Notes: generated from the letters alone by a model not told the origin. A stretch of DNA of 64,000 nucleotides from Bacteroidia bacterium (GCA_905373475.1 CAJPTC010000009.1:12693-76692), one strand, 5' to 3'. Counted from the first letter of the stretch, positions 8,735-18,236 are shown. Numbers and translations are program-made.

Positions 8735-9976
8735 CTACTCTAGACTGTGAATTACAAGCCCGCTGCGCAACTTGGGTTCAAACCATGTTGTCTTGGGGGG
8801 CATGATGTTGCCCGTATCAGCAATGTCAATGAGCTGTTTCATTGAAACGGGGTAGAGTGCAAAAGCTACTTTCATTTCGCCGCTATCTACGCGTCGTTTC
8901 AATTCTCCTAATCCGCGGATACCTCCTACAAAGTCAATCCGCTTAGAGGTACGCAAATCCTTAATGTCAAGGATTTTGTCTAGCACGAGGTTAGAAAGAA
9001 TCGTGACATCGAGCACGCCAATGGGGTCAGAATCATTGTAAGTACCAGGCTTTGCCGTGAGCGAGTACCATGTACCATCGAGGTACATACTGAAGTTGTG
9101 TAGTTTGTTTGGCGTATAGATCTCTGCGCCTTTCTTTTCAACTACAAAAGTTTCTTCTAGCTTTTTGAGAAGCTCGGCACTGCTCAGCCCATTGAGATCT
9201 TTCACCACGCGGTTGTAATCTATAATCTTGAGCTGCTCATCGGGGAAGATTACCGCAAGGAAATAGTTGTACTCTTCTTTGCCCGTATGGTGTGGGTTCT
9301 GCTGCTTTTTCTCTTGTCCAACGAGTGCCGCAGCTGCCGTGCGGTGATGCCCGTCTGCAACATAGAGCGCAGGAATCTTAGCAAAAATTTCGGTAATGCG
9401 CTTATTCGTTTCGGGATTGTCTATCACCCAGAAGGTGTGCCCAAATCCGTCTTCCGCCACAAAGTCGTACTCTGGCTTCTTACTTTCTACAATATCTTTT
9501 ACAATCTTGTCCATCTCTGCAACGGCAGGATAGGCAAAAAATACGGGCTCAAGATTGGCATTTTGGTTACGCACATGGATCATCCGATCTTGTTCCTTTT
9601 CAGTGCGCGTAAGCTCGTGCTTCTTGATTTTCCCACTTAGGTAATCCTCAAAATGGCAGCAAGCTACAAGCCCGTACTGTGTACGTCCATCCATGGTTTG
9701 TGCATAGATGTAATAATGCTCTTCGGGGTCTTGTTTTAACCAGCCACGTTCTTTCCACTTCTTGAAGTTTTCTACGGCTTTATCGTAGGCTTCTTGCGAG
9801 TGCTCGTCGGCAATGGGTGTAAAGTCTATTTCAGGCTTTATGATATGCAATAACGACTTCTCACCAGCTTCTGCCTTTGCTTCCTCTGAATTGAGCACGT
9901 CGTAGGGGCGTGAAGCTACCTCTTTGGCCAACTCTTTCGGTGGACGGATGCCCTTGAAGGGCTTAATCATTACCAT
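8735..9976 (-). CDS. DUF1015 family protein
   Basis: This is a 413-residue cytoplasmic protein with the DUF1015 hallmark start IKPFKGIRP, the SRPYDVLN segment, and the central ADGHHRTAAA motif around residue 210. The family's biochemical role is not settled; it often sits beside serA/serC in Bacteroidota and is suspected to act in serine or related metabolism. It begins 21 bases after the serA stop. A GGAG sequence about 12 bases upstream favours the first ATG (9976) over one two codons later. Family assignment is firm; function is not. Confidence 0.88.
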   Translation of the reverse strand: MVMIKPFKGIRPPKELAKEVASRPYDVLNSEEAKAEAGEKSLLHIIKPEIDFTPIADEHSQEAYDKAVENFKKWKERGWLKQDPEEHYYIYAQTMDGRTQYGLVACCHFEDYLSGKIKKHELTRTEKEQDRMIHVRNQNANLEPVFFAYPAVAEMDKIVKDIVESKKPEYDFVAEDGFGHTFWVIDNPETNKRITEIFAKIPALYVADGHHRTAAAALVGQEKKQQNPHHTGKEEYNYFLAVIFPDEQLKIIDYNRVVKDLNGLSSAELLKKLEETFVVEKKGAEIYTPNKLHNFSMYLDGTWYSLTAKPGTYNDSDPIGVLDVTILSNLVLDKILDIKDLRTSKRIDFVGGIRGLGELKRRVDSGEMKVAFALYPVSMKQLIDIADTGNIMPPKTTWFEPKLRSGLVIHSLE

Positions 9977-9997
9977 GGTATCTCTGTGCTCCTACGT

Positions 9998-10921
9998 TTA
10001 TTTGTTTACTTGGAAAGTGCGATCGCCGTTTTTCAAGAAACGTACAATCTGTTCAGCAGCAGCCAAGCCTGCGTTGATATTCGCTTCTGCGGTCTGTGCT
10101 CCCATTTTCTTTGCCGTAAAGAGCACGCGGTCGCCAAATTTCAGAAACTCGTCTTTCTTATCTGGTTCGATGTCGGAGATGTAACGAATGTCTTCACGTT
10201 CTGCCATCAGGCGCAACAGACCGTCTTCGTCAATAATCTCCTTGCGAGCCGTATTGACCAGAATACCGCCCTTAGGCATCTTCGAGAGCAGTTCGTAGTT
10301 CAACGACTTCTTAGTGTCTTCCTTAGCGGGTACGTGTGTAGATACGAAGTTGCAGGTGCTGTAAAGCTCTTCTACGCTTCCTACAAGCTTAACCCCGTCA
10401 GCTGCCATCTGTTTTTTGTTCGCATCTGAACGAGTGTAGCTATATACATCCATCCCGAAGCCTTTGCCAATTTCAGCCATGAGACGACCAATGTGCCCAT
10501 AAGCTTGGATACCGAGTTTCTTGCCACGAAGTTCGGAGCCTGAAGTACCGTTCCAACGGTTGCGAATCATATAGAGCATGAGTCCGAAAGCAAGTTCAGC
10601 CACCGCGTTAGAGTTTTGCCCAGGGGTGTTCATAGCAACAATTCCACGCTTTGTGCAAGCCTCGAGGTCTATATTGTCATAACCAGCCCCTGCGCGTACT
10701 ACGATTTTTAGCTGTTTTGCTGCATCGATTACCGCGGGTGTTACTTTATCACTACGTACGATGAGCGCGTCTACATCGGCTACGGCTGCCAGTAGTTCTG
10801 CTTCGCTGGTATATTTTTCAAGAAGTGCGAGTTCAAACCCTGCACCTTCTACAATCTTGCGGATGCCGTCAACTGCCACTTTTGCGAAAGGCTTGTCGGT
10901 GGCTACTAATACTTTTGCCAT
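9998..10921 (-). CDS. serA: D-3-phosphoglycerate dehydrogenase (short type)
   Basis: This 307-residue NAD-dependent 2-hydroxyacid dehydrogenase catalyses the first step of serine synthesis, 3-phosphoglycerate to 3-phosphohydroxypyruvate. The Rossmann region is seen at about 130-200 (KKLGIQAYGHIGRLMAEI; the usual Gly pattern is partly altered to AYGHIG). The substrate-binding VVRAGAGYDNID segment and PGQNSNAVAELAF are also visible. It lacks the C-terminal ACT or ASB regulatory domains of longer SerA proteins. A strong GGAGG lies 9 bases before the ATG. serC is upstream, separated by a terminator-like hairpin, and DUF1015 is downstream. Confidence 0.9.
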   Translation of the reverse strand: MAKVLVATDKPFAKVAVDGIRKIVEGAGFELALLEKYTSEAELLAAVADVDALIVRSDKVTPAVIDAAKQLKIVVRAGAGYDNIDLEACTKRGIVAMNTPGQNSNAVAELAFGLMLYMIRNRWNGTSGSELRGKKLGIQAYGHIGRLMAEIGKGFGMDVYSYTRSDANKKQMAADGVKLVGSVEELYSTCNFVSTHVPAKEDTKKSLNYELLSKMPKGGILVNTARKEIIDEDGLLRLMAEREDIRYISDIEPDKKDEFLKFGDRVLFTAKKMGAQTAEANINAGLAAAEQIVRFLKNGDRTFQVNK

Positions 10922-10954
10922 GATTTGTGTCCTCCTATTTGCGTTTTGTTTATT

Positions 10955-11001
10955 TCAAAAAATAGGTCAGGCAGAGCACCCCTCCGAGCGTCTACCTGAC
11001 C
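10955..11001 (-). terminator. terminator or attenuator between serC and serA
   Basis: On the minus strand an 11-bp stem (10991-11001 with 10965-10975, one G-U) is followed by TATTTTTT. It lies inside the apparent serC-serA transcription unit, so it may lower serA expression relative to serC, or serA may have its own promoter. Confidence 0.75.
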
Positions 11002-11029
11002 CAACTTCATTTTTGCGTCCTATTCGCGG

Positions 11030-12100
11030 TTACGCATTCTTTTTTTCAAACTCTTGCATGCAAGCTACCAACGCTTTTGCGCTTTCCAATGGCAAAGCAT
11101 TGTAGGTACTAGCGCGGAAGCCACCCACATCGCGGTGTCCCTTAACGCCCACCATGCCTTGGCTTTTTGCGAATTCGAGGAAGGCTTCTTCCTTGTCCTT
11201 GTACTGCTCGTTCATCACGAAGCAGATGTTCATCAGTGAGCGTGAATTCTTTTCAGCTGTCCCTACGAACATCTTGTTACGATCAATTTCGTCGTAAATG
11301 AGCTTAGCGCGCTCTTCGGCACGGCGTTGCATTTCTTTAACACCGCCTTCTGCCTTTACCCATTTCAAGGTTTCGCGCATGGTGTAGATGGCGAAGCAAG
11401 GAGGCGTGTTGTACATAGAGCCCTTTTCTACGTGCGTTTTATACTGCAACATAGCAGGTATCTGGCGCTGTACTTTGTTCAGGAACTCTTCCTTGATGAT
11501 TACGAAAGTAACCCCAGCAGGACCAACGTTCTTTTGTGCACCACCATAGATGAGGGCATACTTGCTAACATCTACAGGGCGGCTCATGATATCTGAAGAC
11601 ATGTCGGCAATCAACGGGATGGGACTGCTGATGTCTTCGCGCAACTCTGTACCGTAGATGGTGTTGTTGGTGGTAATGTGCAGGTAGTCAGCATCCGTGG
11701 GGATCTGATAGCCCTTGGGTACGTAAGTGTAGTTCTTGTCGGCAGACGAAGCAATGGTAACTACTTCTCCGAATAGTTTTGCTTCCTTGCCTGCTTTCTT
11801 AGCCCATACGCCTGTTTCTACGTACGCAGCTTTCTTGTTTAAGAAATTGTAAGGCACCATGCAGAATTGCATACTAGCACCGCCGCCAAGGAAGAGTACC
11901 TTGTAGCCCGCGGGGATGTTTAGCAACTCGTGCCACAGTGCTTCTGTTTCGTCGATAATTGCTTGGAATTCTTTTGAGCGGTGCGAGATACTAATCAACG
12001 ACAGACCAATACCATCTAGATCCAAAACCGCATTTGCTGTATTCTTTACAGCCACTTCGGGCAAGATACAAGGCCCAGCATTAAAATTGTGCTTCTTCAT
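11030..12100 (-). CDS. serC: phosphoserine aminotransferase
   Basis: This 356-residue PLP enzyme converts 3-phosphohydroxypyruvate plus glutamate to phosphoserine. The same enzyme class acts on 3-hydroxy-4-phosphohydroxybutanone in vitamin B6 synthesis, which fits the pdxB gene at 16361-17425. The start KKHNFNAGPCILP matches the family; the frame runs 17 codons further upstream but those residues do not resemble SerC. The PLP lysine lies in YGGAQKNVGPAG, and GVKGHRDVGGFRASTYNA is the conserved C-terminal substrate-binding segment. It is the first gene of the serine block. Confidence 0.95.
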   Translation of the reverse strand: MKKHNFNAGPCILPEVAVKNTANAVLDLDGIGLSLISISHRSKEFQAIIDETEALWHELLNIPAGYKVLFLGGGASMQFCMVPYNFLNKKAAYVETGVWAKKAGKEAKLFGEVVTIASSADKNYTYVPKGYQIPTDADYLHITTNNTIYGTELREDISSPIPLIADMSSDIMSRPVDVSKYALIYGGAQKNVGPAGVTFVIIKEEFLNKVQRQIPAMLQYKTHVEKGSMYNTPPCFAIYTMRETLKWVKAEGGVKEMQRRAEERAKLIYDEIDRNKMFVGTAEKNSRSLMNICFVMNEQYKDKEEAFLEFAKSQGMVGVKGHRDVGGFRASTYNALPLESAKALVACMQEFEKKNA

Positions 12101-12319
12101 TACACTACTTATTAAGCATCGCGACACCCGATGCAATTGATTTTGTTCCAAAGATCGTTATTTTTTCTTATTCTACAAATTCGGAGGCATTGTAGAAAAG
12201 AAGTTGTGCGCTTTTGATAAAAAAGGACGAATGAAAAAGCCAGAAGGGATGCAGGTGGCACAAATCCTACCTTCCTTTAAAGTGAGGACTATGCTAAGTA
12301 GGGGAGTAGGGGGGGCTAT

Positions 12320-13072
12320 TTAGGTCTTCTCTAAGAGCTTTTGTGCTAATGGCGTAGCGAAAACGAAGCGGTTCAATGCTTCGTCATGTGTAGTGAGGAT
12401 GTCTGAGCCGCGTCCTTCCCATATCAGATATCCCTCACTCAGAAATACGACGTGATCTCCAATCCCCAGAACTGAGTTCATATCGTGTGTATTGACGATA
12501 GTCGTAATATTGAGATCGTGCGTAATAGAGTGAATCAGGTTATCTATCAGTAAGCCTGTTTGCGGATCGAGTCCTGAATTGGGTTCGTCGCAGAATAGGA
12601 ATTTGGGCTCGTTGGCAATGGCACGCGCAATGGCTACGCGTTTGCGCATCCCACCACTGAGGTCGCCAGGGTATTGATTATAGACTCCGTCAAGGTTCAC
12701 ACGTTCCAAGCATTCGAGAGCGCGTTTCATGGCTTGGCGCTCAGACATGTTGGTATGCAGAAGGAGGGGGAACGTAACATTTTGCCCCACACTTAGAGAA
12801 TCGAACAGGGCTCCCTCCTGAAAGAGCATACCCGTCTTTTGTTGGATATTTTGCCGCTCGCGTTTACTCATCTCTGAGACGCTTTTGCCCTCAAAGAGAA
12901 TCTCGCCGAGATCGGGCTCAATAAGCCCCGCTAGGATTTTTAGGAGTACCGTTTTCCCCGAGCCGCTCTTACCAATTACTAGATTAGCCTTCCCCGGCTC
13001 AAAGGTCACGTTAATGCACCGTAAAACGGCTTTTTCTCCAAAGCCTTTCTCCAGATTCCGAGCCTCAATCAT
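12320..13072 (-). CDS. mlaF: ABC transporter ATPase, MlaF type
   Basis: This 250-residue ABC ATPase has Walker A GKSGSGKT (about 34-41), Q-loop LFQEGALFDSLS, signature LSGGMRKR and Walker B FLFCDEPNSGLDP. LFQEGALFDSL is typical of MlaF/MkI subfamily proteins. With MlaE it would power phospholipid movement between the membranes. Its ATG overlaps the stop of the permease gene by four bases (ATGA), showing translational coupling. No MCE-domain substrate-binding gene (MlaD) lies beside it in this window. Confidence 0.92.
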   Translation of the reverse strand: MIEARNLEKGFGEKAVLRCINVTFEPGKANLVIGKSGSGKTVLLKILAGLIEPDLGEILFEGKSVSEMSKRERQNIQQKTGMLFQEGALFDSLSVGQNVTFPLLLHTNMSERQAMKRALECLERVNLDGVYNQYPGDLSGGMRKRVAIARAIANEPKFLFCDEPNSGLDPQTGLLIDNLIHSITHDLNITTIVNTHDMNSVLGIGDHVVFLSEGYLIWEGRGSDILTTHDEALNRFVFATPLAQKLLEKT

Positions 13073-13821
13073 AACAGCAAGATTTGCGTGAGGATAAGAT
13101 TAAGCACGATAATCTGTATACAGGTTACTACGACACCTTTTGTGCTAGCGCGCCCCACTTCAAAAGCGCCCCCCTCAACATAGTAGCCCCAAAAAGCAGG
13201 GATTGTAACGATGATGAAGGCGAAAACTACCATCTTGAACAGGCCGTAGTTGATGTAATATGGTTTGAAAAATATGCGTAGCCCTTCGGTATAATCTATT
13301 AGCGAGACCATCCCCGTAACTTCGCCCGTAATTGCTCCTCCGACCAAGCCTACAATCATACTCATAAGCGTGAGAACGGGGAAAAAAGTAAGCGCCGCTA
13401 CTAACTTCGGAAGTACGAGGTACGCCGCTGAGTTTATGCCCATTACGTTGAGCGCATCTATTTGCTCGGTAATGCGCATAGAGCCTATTTCCGAGGCTAT
13501 ACTTCCTCCTACTTTGCCTGCAAGAAGCAGTGCCGTAAGCGTAGAACTAAATTCGAGTAAAAGGACGTCGCGAGTCCCCAAGCCTACAAGATACTTGGGT
13601 AAAATAGGGTAGTTGAGATTGATAGCGCCCTCCAGAGCAATAACAGCTCCTACGAAGAATGAACTAAGCAGTACGAGCGTCACAGAGCTCATTACGAGTT
13701 CCCAAATATCGCGCACCAATCGCTGACGGAACACTCGCCATCGCCCTGGGTAGTGAAACACCTCACGTAAAAAGAGCATATAGCGCCCAACACTATCTAG
13801 CGGGCGGAGAAATCGATTCAT
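13069..13821 (-). CDS. mlaE: ABC transporter permease, MlaE type
   Basis: This 250-residue integral membrane protein of the MlaE/YrbE family has about five to six membrane segments. The family core GKVGGSIASEIGSMRITEQIDAL (split here as GKVGGSIASEIG and MRITEQIDAL) is present at about 155-178. It is the inner-membrane subunit of a lipid transporter that maintains outer-membrane lipid asymmetry in Proteobacteria; direction and substrate here are inferred. It begins 56 bases after the recQ stop and is coupled to the ATPase gene. Confidence 0.92.
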   Translation of the reverse strand: MNRFLRPLDSVGRYMLFLREVFHYPGRWRVFRQRLVRDIWELVMSSVTLVLLSSFFVGAVIALEGAINLNYPILPKYLVGLGTRDVLLLEFSSTLTALLLAGKVGGSIASEIGSMRITEQIDALNVMGINSAAYLVLPKLVAALTFFPVLTLMSMIVGLVGGAITGEVTGMVSLIDYTEGLRIFFKPYYINYGLFKMVVFAFIIVTIPAFWGYYVEGGAFEVGRASTKGVVVTCIQIIVLNLILTQILLL

Positions 13822-13877
13822 CCTACGCCCAATCGCCAGATTCGTGTTTAAGCTCTTTCATGAACGCCACCGCCGTG

Positions 13878-16073
13878 CTAGTTTGCCATTTCCGAACAAT
13901 ACTTTATGCGCACGAGACGGATTTCATCCTCGTCGAGGTGCAGATCTTTGAGCGCTTCGCAAGCCTCTTGTAAACTGAGCGAGGTGGCCTCCTCTTGGAA
14001 GTAGTCGTAAATATCGCGTTGGATATCGGGATCCACCTCCTCATCTACATAGTACCCAATGTTAAGTTTCAACCCTGAATTGATTACGAGATTCTCTATC
14101 TCGGTAAGCAGTTCATTGCGTTCGAGATGGAGCATTTCGGCAAGCTCATCCAAATCCATCTTACGGTCAATGGAGTGGATAAGCGTAACCTTTTGCTGCG
14201 AACGTGAGGGGGCTACCTTCATCACGAAATCGGAAGGACGCTCAATCTCGTTCTCCTCCACGTATTGCTTTATGAGATTTATGAAGGGGTGACCATACCG
14301 ACGCGCTTTACTAGCACTCACCCCCGTAATATTCTGAAGCTCCTCGAGGGTAATGGGATAATGGATGGTCATCTCCTCCAACGATACGTCCTGAAATATT
14401 ACAAACGGCTGTACCTTGTATTTCTTCGCCTCGTCGTGCGTCAGATTCTTTAGCATCTGGAAGAGAACGGTGTCAGTTCCCGCACTCTCGGTAGGAATAA
14501 TGGCATCCTCGTCCTGATCTTCTTGGTTGTACTCGTGGTCACGCACTAATTGGATGGAATACGGATTCTCTAAAAAATCCTTTCCTTTCTCTGTGAGGTA
14601 GAGCAATCCGTATTGCTGGATATCCTTTTTAATGAACCCGTGTAGGATGGCCTGCCGTACAATACTTCCCAAGAAAAACTCGCTATCCTCCTTACGCGCA
14701 CCAAATAATGATAGTTTGCCATGCTCATAGATCTCCGAGTCTTGTGTTTTGATTCCACGTAGTACATTGACTAAATAGCTGGCCCGGAAACCCTCGCCGA
14801 TCTCTTGTAGGAGTTGTAGAAGTTGCAACAGATCTTCCTTTCCATCGAAGTGCTGTTGTTCAGTACAGCAGTTGTCGCAGTGCTCGCAATTGGGTTTGTT
14901 GTACTGCTCGCCAAAGTATTGGAGTAACATTTTACGCCGACAGTCGCCACCCTGTGCGTAGTAGGTCGTATCTAGTAAAAGCTGTTTCCCAATCTCCTGT
15001 TCGGGCAAAGATTTGCTCAGAAAAAAATGACTCAGACGTTGAATATCTTTTTCCGAATAGAAAGCAATGCATTGTCCCTCAAGTCCATCACGACCCGCAC
15101 GCCCTGTTTCCTGATAGTAACCTTCCAGACTCTTCGGCATGTCATAGTGAATTACGTAGCGAACATCGGGCTTGTCAATCCCCATACCGAAGGCAATAGT
15201 AGCTACTATTACATCGCATTCCTCTTGTAGGAAGGCATCCTGATTGTACGAACGCGTCTTGGTATCTAGCCCTGCGTGGTAGGGGAGTGCGCGTATCCCA
15301 TTGAGTTGCAACACACTAGCGAGTTGCTCTACGCGTTTTCGGCTGATACAATAGATGATGCCCGACTTCCCAGGGTTGTCTTTTATGTATTTGGTAATTT
15401 CCTTCGTGGCATCAAATTTTGGGCGAACGGCATAGAATAGGTTCGGACGATTGAACGATGAGCGGAAAACCACGGCATCGTTCATGCCCAAATTCTTCTG
15501 GATGTCGTCTTGCACTTTTGGGGTCGCGGTGGCGGTTAGTGCGATTACTGGCGCATGACCAATCTGTTCGATGAAGTGTCGTATTCGTCTATATTCCGGT
15601 CGGAAATCGTGCCCCCACTCCGAAATACAGTGTGCTTCGTCTATGGCATAAAAAGAGATGGTAGCCTGCTTTAGGAACTGGATGTTTTCCTCCTTCGTAA
15701 GTGTTTCGGGGGCAACATAAAGCAGTTTCGTAACGCCACTTAGCACATCGTCTTTTACTTGTGTAATTTGTTTTTTTAGTAGAGACGAGTTTAGGAAGTG
15801 TGTGATGTTGTCATTGGCACAAGAAGCGCGCAAACGATCTACCTGATTCTTCATCAAGGCAATAAGGGGCGATACAACGATCGCGGTACCAGGTAAGATG
15901 AGCGCGGGGAGCTGGTAACAAAGCGACTTTCCCCCCCCTGTCGGCATTAAAACAAATGTGTCGCGACCTTGAAGTAAATTGCGGATTATAGCCTCCTGAT
16001 GTCCCTTAAACTTTTCAAATCCAAACCATTTATTAAGTTGTGAGACGAGTGGCACGTCTTCGCGATATTGCAT
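13878..16073 (-). CDS. recQ: ATP-dependent DNA helicase RecQ
   Basis: This is a 731-residue superfamily 2 3'-5' helicase. It shows Walker A MPTGGGKSLCYQ, DEAH box IDEAHCISEWGHDFRPEY, the helicase C domain with RAGRDG, a zinc site (C-RRKMLL then NCEHCDNC), a winged helix, and an HRDC-like domain near 560-640. It is about 120 residues longer than E. coli RecQ owing to a C-terminal extension common in Bacteroidota. It acts in recombination and fork repair. An ATG two codons inside the GTG-initiated frame is chosen; a -7 box lies 33 bases upstream. MlaE/MlaF follow on the same strand. Confidence 0.95.
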   Translation of the reverse strand: MQYREDVPLVSQLNKWFGFEKFKGHQEAIIRNLLQGRDTFVLMPTGGGKSLCYQLPALILPGTAIVVSPLIALMKNQVDRLRASCANDNITHFLNSSLLKKQITQVKDDVLSGVTKLLYVAPETLTKEENIQFLKQATISFYAIDEAHCISEWGHDFRPEYRRIRHFIEQIGHAPVIALTATATPKVQDDIQKNLGMNDAVVFRSSFNRPNLFYAVRPKFDATKEITKYIKDNPGKSGIIYCISRKRVEQLASVLQLNGIRALPYHAGLDTKTRSYNQDAFLQEECDVIVATIAFGMGIDKPDVRYVIHYDMPKSLEGYYQETGRAGRDGLEGQCIAFYSEKDIQRLSHFFLSKSLPEQEIGKQLLLDTTYYAQGGDCRRKMLLQYFGEQYNKPNCEHCDNCCTEQQHFDGKEDLLQLLQLLQEIGEGFRASYLVNVLRGIKTQDSEIYEHGKLSLFGARKEDSEFFLGSIVRQAILHGFIKKDIQQYGLLYLTEKGKDFLENPYSIQLVRDHEYNQEDQDEDAIIPTESAGTDTVLFQMLKNLTHDEAKKYKVQPFVIFQDVSLEEMTIHYPITLEELQNITGVSASKARRYGHPFINLIKQYVEENEIERPSDFVMKVAPSRSQQKVTLIHSIDRKMDLDELAEMLHLERNELLTEIENLVINSGLKLNIGYYVDEEVDPDIQRDIYDYFQEEATSLSLQEACEALKDLHLDEDEIRLVRIKYCSEMAN

Positions 16074-16110
16074 ACTCACTTGTTTGTTCTTCTGTTGCGT
16101 ATCTTTTTGC

Positions 16111-16118
16111 CAAAGATA
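16111..16118 (-). promoter_or_regulatory. -7 box of recQ
   Basis: On the minus strand TATCTTTG matches TAnnTTTG. It predicts a start near 16106 and a 33-base leader before the recQ ATG. Confidence 0.5.
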
Positions 16119-16204
16119 AGTTTTTCCCCGTAAAAAAAGAATGTACGTAGGTCGATATAGACTTATTAGTACAAATTACCCTCTCCCTTGATTGCGAGTT
16201 TGCA

Positions 16205-16229
16205 GATGCAATACATTGCGTCTCTACGT
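16205..16229. repeat. imperfect palindrome ending in GCGTCTCTACG
   Basis: In the 287-base gap between pdxB and recQ a near-palindrome AGATGCAATACATTGCGTCT lies next to TACG. The 11-mer GCGTCTCTACG is repeated exactly at 1081-1091 upstream of the LysM gene. It looks like a REP-type intergenic repeat. The rest of the gap shows only the recQ promoter and A/T-rich sequence. Confidence 0.35.
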
Positions 16230-16360
16230 GTTCAAAACACCTTACAATCAATTATATAGACAAGTATCTATCTAGTTCCAATGCATTGCTAATTATTTTT
16301 AGCTGTGCAAACTACAAAATAGAGACAATCCGTTAGATCTTCAGGTTATTTCAATGTTGT

Positions 16361-17425
16361 TTAGCAATCGTCTTGAACCAAGCGTTCCAAAGCTTGATTC
16401 CCGAAGTGGTAATTACGAAAATCGTGCCGAAAGGCGTACTGTGTTCGTAATTGCTCTAGTTGCTGTGGTGCACTTTTCAAGGTTCGTGAGTCGTGTACAA
16501 TGTCGTACGTACGTGCAAGATCGCCTATTGAATGACCCACGATGAAGGTTTTATCCTCTTTTTCCTCCAGTTGAGGCTCTGCTATCTGCCATCCAAAGAA
16601 TTCCCCCACTGCCTTTACGATAGCTCGGCTTGCAGCCAACTTCCCTTCTATGCTGTATCCCGCTATGTGCGGTGTAGCCAATTTAGCCGCTTCCAACAGG
16701 GCTGGTGCTACATCGGGCTCGTCCTCGTAAACATCCAGATAATATCCAGTTATACGCCGATACTGCGCTGCTTCGTACAACTCGTAATCATCTACGATAC
16801 CACCACGCGCGGCATGCAAGATGTAGGGCTTCTGCTTCAAGCTGTGAAAAAAGGCGGCATCTAGTAAATGATAAGTGGGATGTGCTCCGTCGTGTGTGAG
16901 AGGGGTGTGTATTGTGATAATGGAACACTCGCGTCCAATTCGTTCTAACGATGTATAGCGAAAGGGCGCTGCTGTTTCCAAAAATGGATCGCAACGGAAC
17001 ACTGGGATGTGAAATATCTCTAGGAGGCGTGCCAAACGTTCTCCTATTGCACCGCAGCCCACAATGCCAACAGGACGCTCTGTGAGGGCAAATGAGGCAT
17101 GCTGGTTGATTTGCGCCAGTATGCTTACTACCCATTGCACTACAGCCCATGCGTTGCAACCAGGCGCATTGACAACGGTAATGCCGTGCTCTGCACAGTA
17201 TGTACTATCAATGTGATCTGTACCAATAGTTGCCGTGCCAATGAAACGCACTGTACTTCCTTCCAGTAGCGCTGCGTTGCACTGAGTACGTGTACGCACT
17301 AGAAGCGCATCTGCTTTTCTGCAAACTTCCGTATCTATTGCTCGCCCCTCTCTATAGTCAACCTCCGCAAAAGGCTCTAGTAGCCCGCGAATGTACGGGA
17401 TAGCACTGTCCACAACAACTCGCAT
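16361..17425 (-). CDS. pdxB: 4-phosphoerythronate dehydrogenase
   Basis: This 354-residue 2-hydroxyacid dehydrogenase of the PdxB type oxidises 4-phosphoerythronate in DXP-dependent pyridoxal phosphate synthesis. The N-terminal MRVVVDSAIPYIRG matches PdxB. The NAD-binding motif is GIVGCGAIGERLA, and the substrate segment NAPGCNAWAVVQW and a C-terminal PdxB dimerisation region are present. The frame extends 14 codons upstream, but ATG at 17425 fits the family and leaves 10 bases after the rlmB stop. It is the third gene of the ABC-F/rlmB/pdxB operon. SerC at 11030-12100 supplies the following B6 step. Confidence 0.93.
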   Translation of the reverse strand: MRVVVDSAIPYIRGLLEPFAEVDYREGRAIDTEVCRKADALLVRTRTQCNAALLEGSTVRFIGTATIGTDHIDSTYCAEHGITVVNAPGCNAWAVVQWVVSILAQINQHASFALTERPVGIVGCGAIGERLARLLEIFHIPVFRCDPFLETAAPFRYTSLERIGRECSIITIHTPLTHDGAHPTYHLLDAAFFHSLKQKPYILHAARGGIVDDYELYEAAQYRRITGYYLDVYEDEPDVAPALLEAAKLATPHIAGYSIEGKLAASRAIVKAVGEFFGWQIAEPQLEEKEDKTFIVGHSIGDLARTYDIVHDSRTLKSAPQQLEQLRTQYAFRHDFRNYHFGNQALERLVQDDC

Positions 17426-17435
17426 TGCTTCTTTT

Positions 17436-18236
17436 TTACTGTTTGTGGCGCTGACTCTCAATGGCATATAGCAAGATTCCTGCAGCCACCGAGACGTTCA
17501 ACGAACTAATCTGTCCATGTAAGGGGATACGAACTTTTTCATCGCAAAGCGCTAGAAGTTCTTCGGGGACTCCAGTACCCTCATCGCCTAGTATCAGTGC
17601 TATAGGTCCTGCGAGGTTGGCGCGTTGGTAATAGGTTTCTCCGTGTTCGGTCGCCGCAATGAGTCGTAGTCCAGACGCTTTCAAATACTCGCAAGTTTGT
17701 TTCAGACTCCTTGTCCGTGCCACAGGGAAATGGGCTAAAGCGCCAGCGCTCGTTTTTACAGCATCCGCGTTGATTTGTGCCCCTCCCGTACTAGGTACTA
17801 CGAGCGCATGCGCTCCAGCACATTCGGCGGTACGTACTATTGCCCCTAGGTTACGCACGTCTGTAATACCTCCCGCAACAACCACTAATGGTTCTTCGCC
17901 GCTTTCGTAGATTTTGGGCAAAATCCATTCGATGTTCTGGTACTCAATCACCGCAACAAAAGCAATAGCTCCCTGGTGGTTGCGGCTACCAAGACGTATG
18001 AACCATTCGGCAGGGACGTACTGTACGGGGATTCCGCGCTCTTTCGCTCTGCGCGTGATGTTAGGTAGTTGTTCAGCGGAAAGCCCTTTACGAAGCACGA
18101 TACGCTCTAGTTCTTGCCCAGCATCTAGAGCTTCCATAATTGAGTGAAGCCCATAAATAATCTCCGCAGAGATTTTTTTCTGATGATAAAAACGTTGCGG
18201 CGGAGTGCCGTTATGGTTATTCTGGTAGTCCCTCAT
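17436..18236 (-). CDS. rlmB: 23S rRNA 2'-O-ribose methyltransferase (RlmB-like, SpoU family)
   Basis: This 266-residue SPOUT enzyme has an N-terminal substrate-binding domain (IIYGLHSIMEALDAG) and a catalytic knot with the three SpoU motifs: TDVRNLGAIVRTAECAG, LILGDEGTGVPEEL and IPLHGQISSLNVSVAAGI. RlmB methylates G2251 of 23S rRNA; the TrmH-like subfamily can differ in target, so the exact nucleotide is inferred. Its ATG lies 20 bases inside the end of the ABC-F gene, so the two are probably translationally coupled. Confidence 0.9.
   Translation of the reverse strand: MRDYQNNHNGTPPQRFYHQKKISAEIIYGLHSIMEALDAGQELERIVLRKGLSAEQLPNITRRAKERGIPVQYVPAEWFIRLGSRNHQGAIAFVAVIEYQNIEWILPKIYESGEEPLVVVAGGITDVRNLGAIVRTAECAGAHALVVPSTGGAQINADAVKTSAGALAHFPVARTRSLKQTCEYLKASGLRLIAATEHGETYYQRANLAGPIALILGDEGTGVPEELLALCDEKVRIPLHGQISSLNVSVAAGILLYAIESQRHKQ

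Noticed and set aside
11030..12151. Longer serC start at 12151
   Set aside because: The extra 17 residues do not resemble SerC and the family begins at the ATG at 12100.
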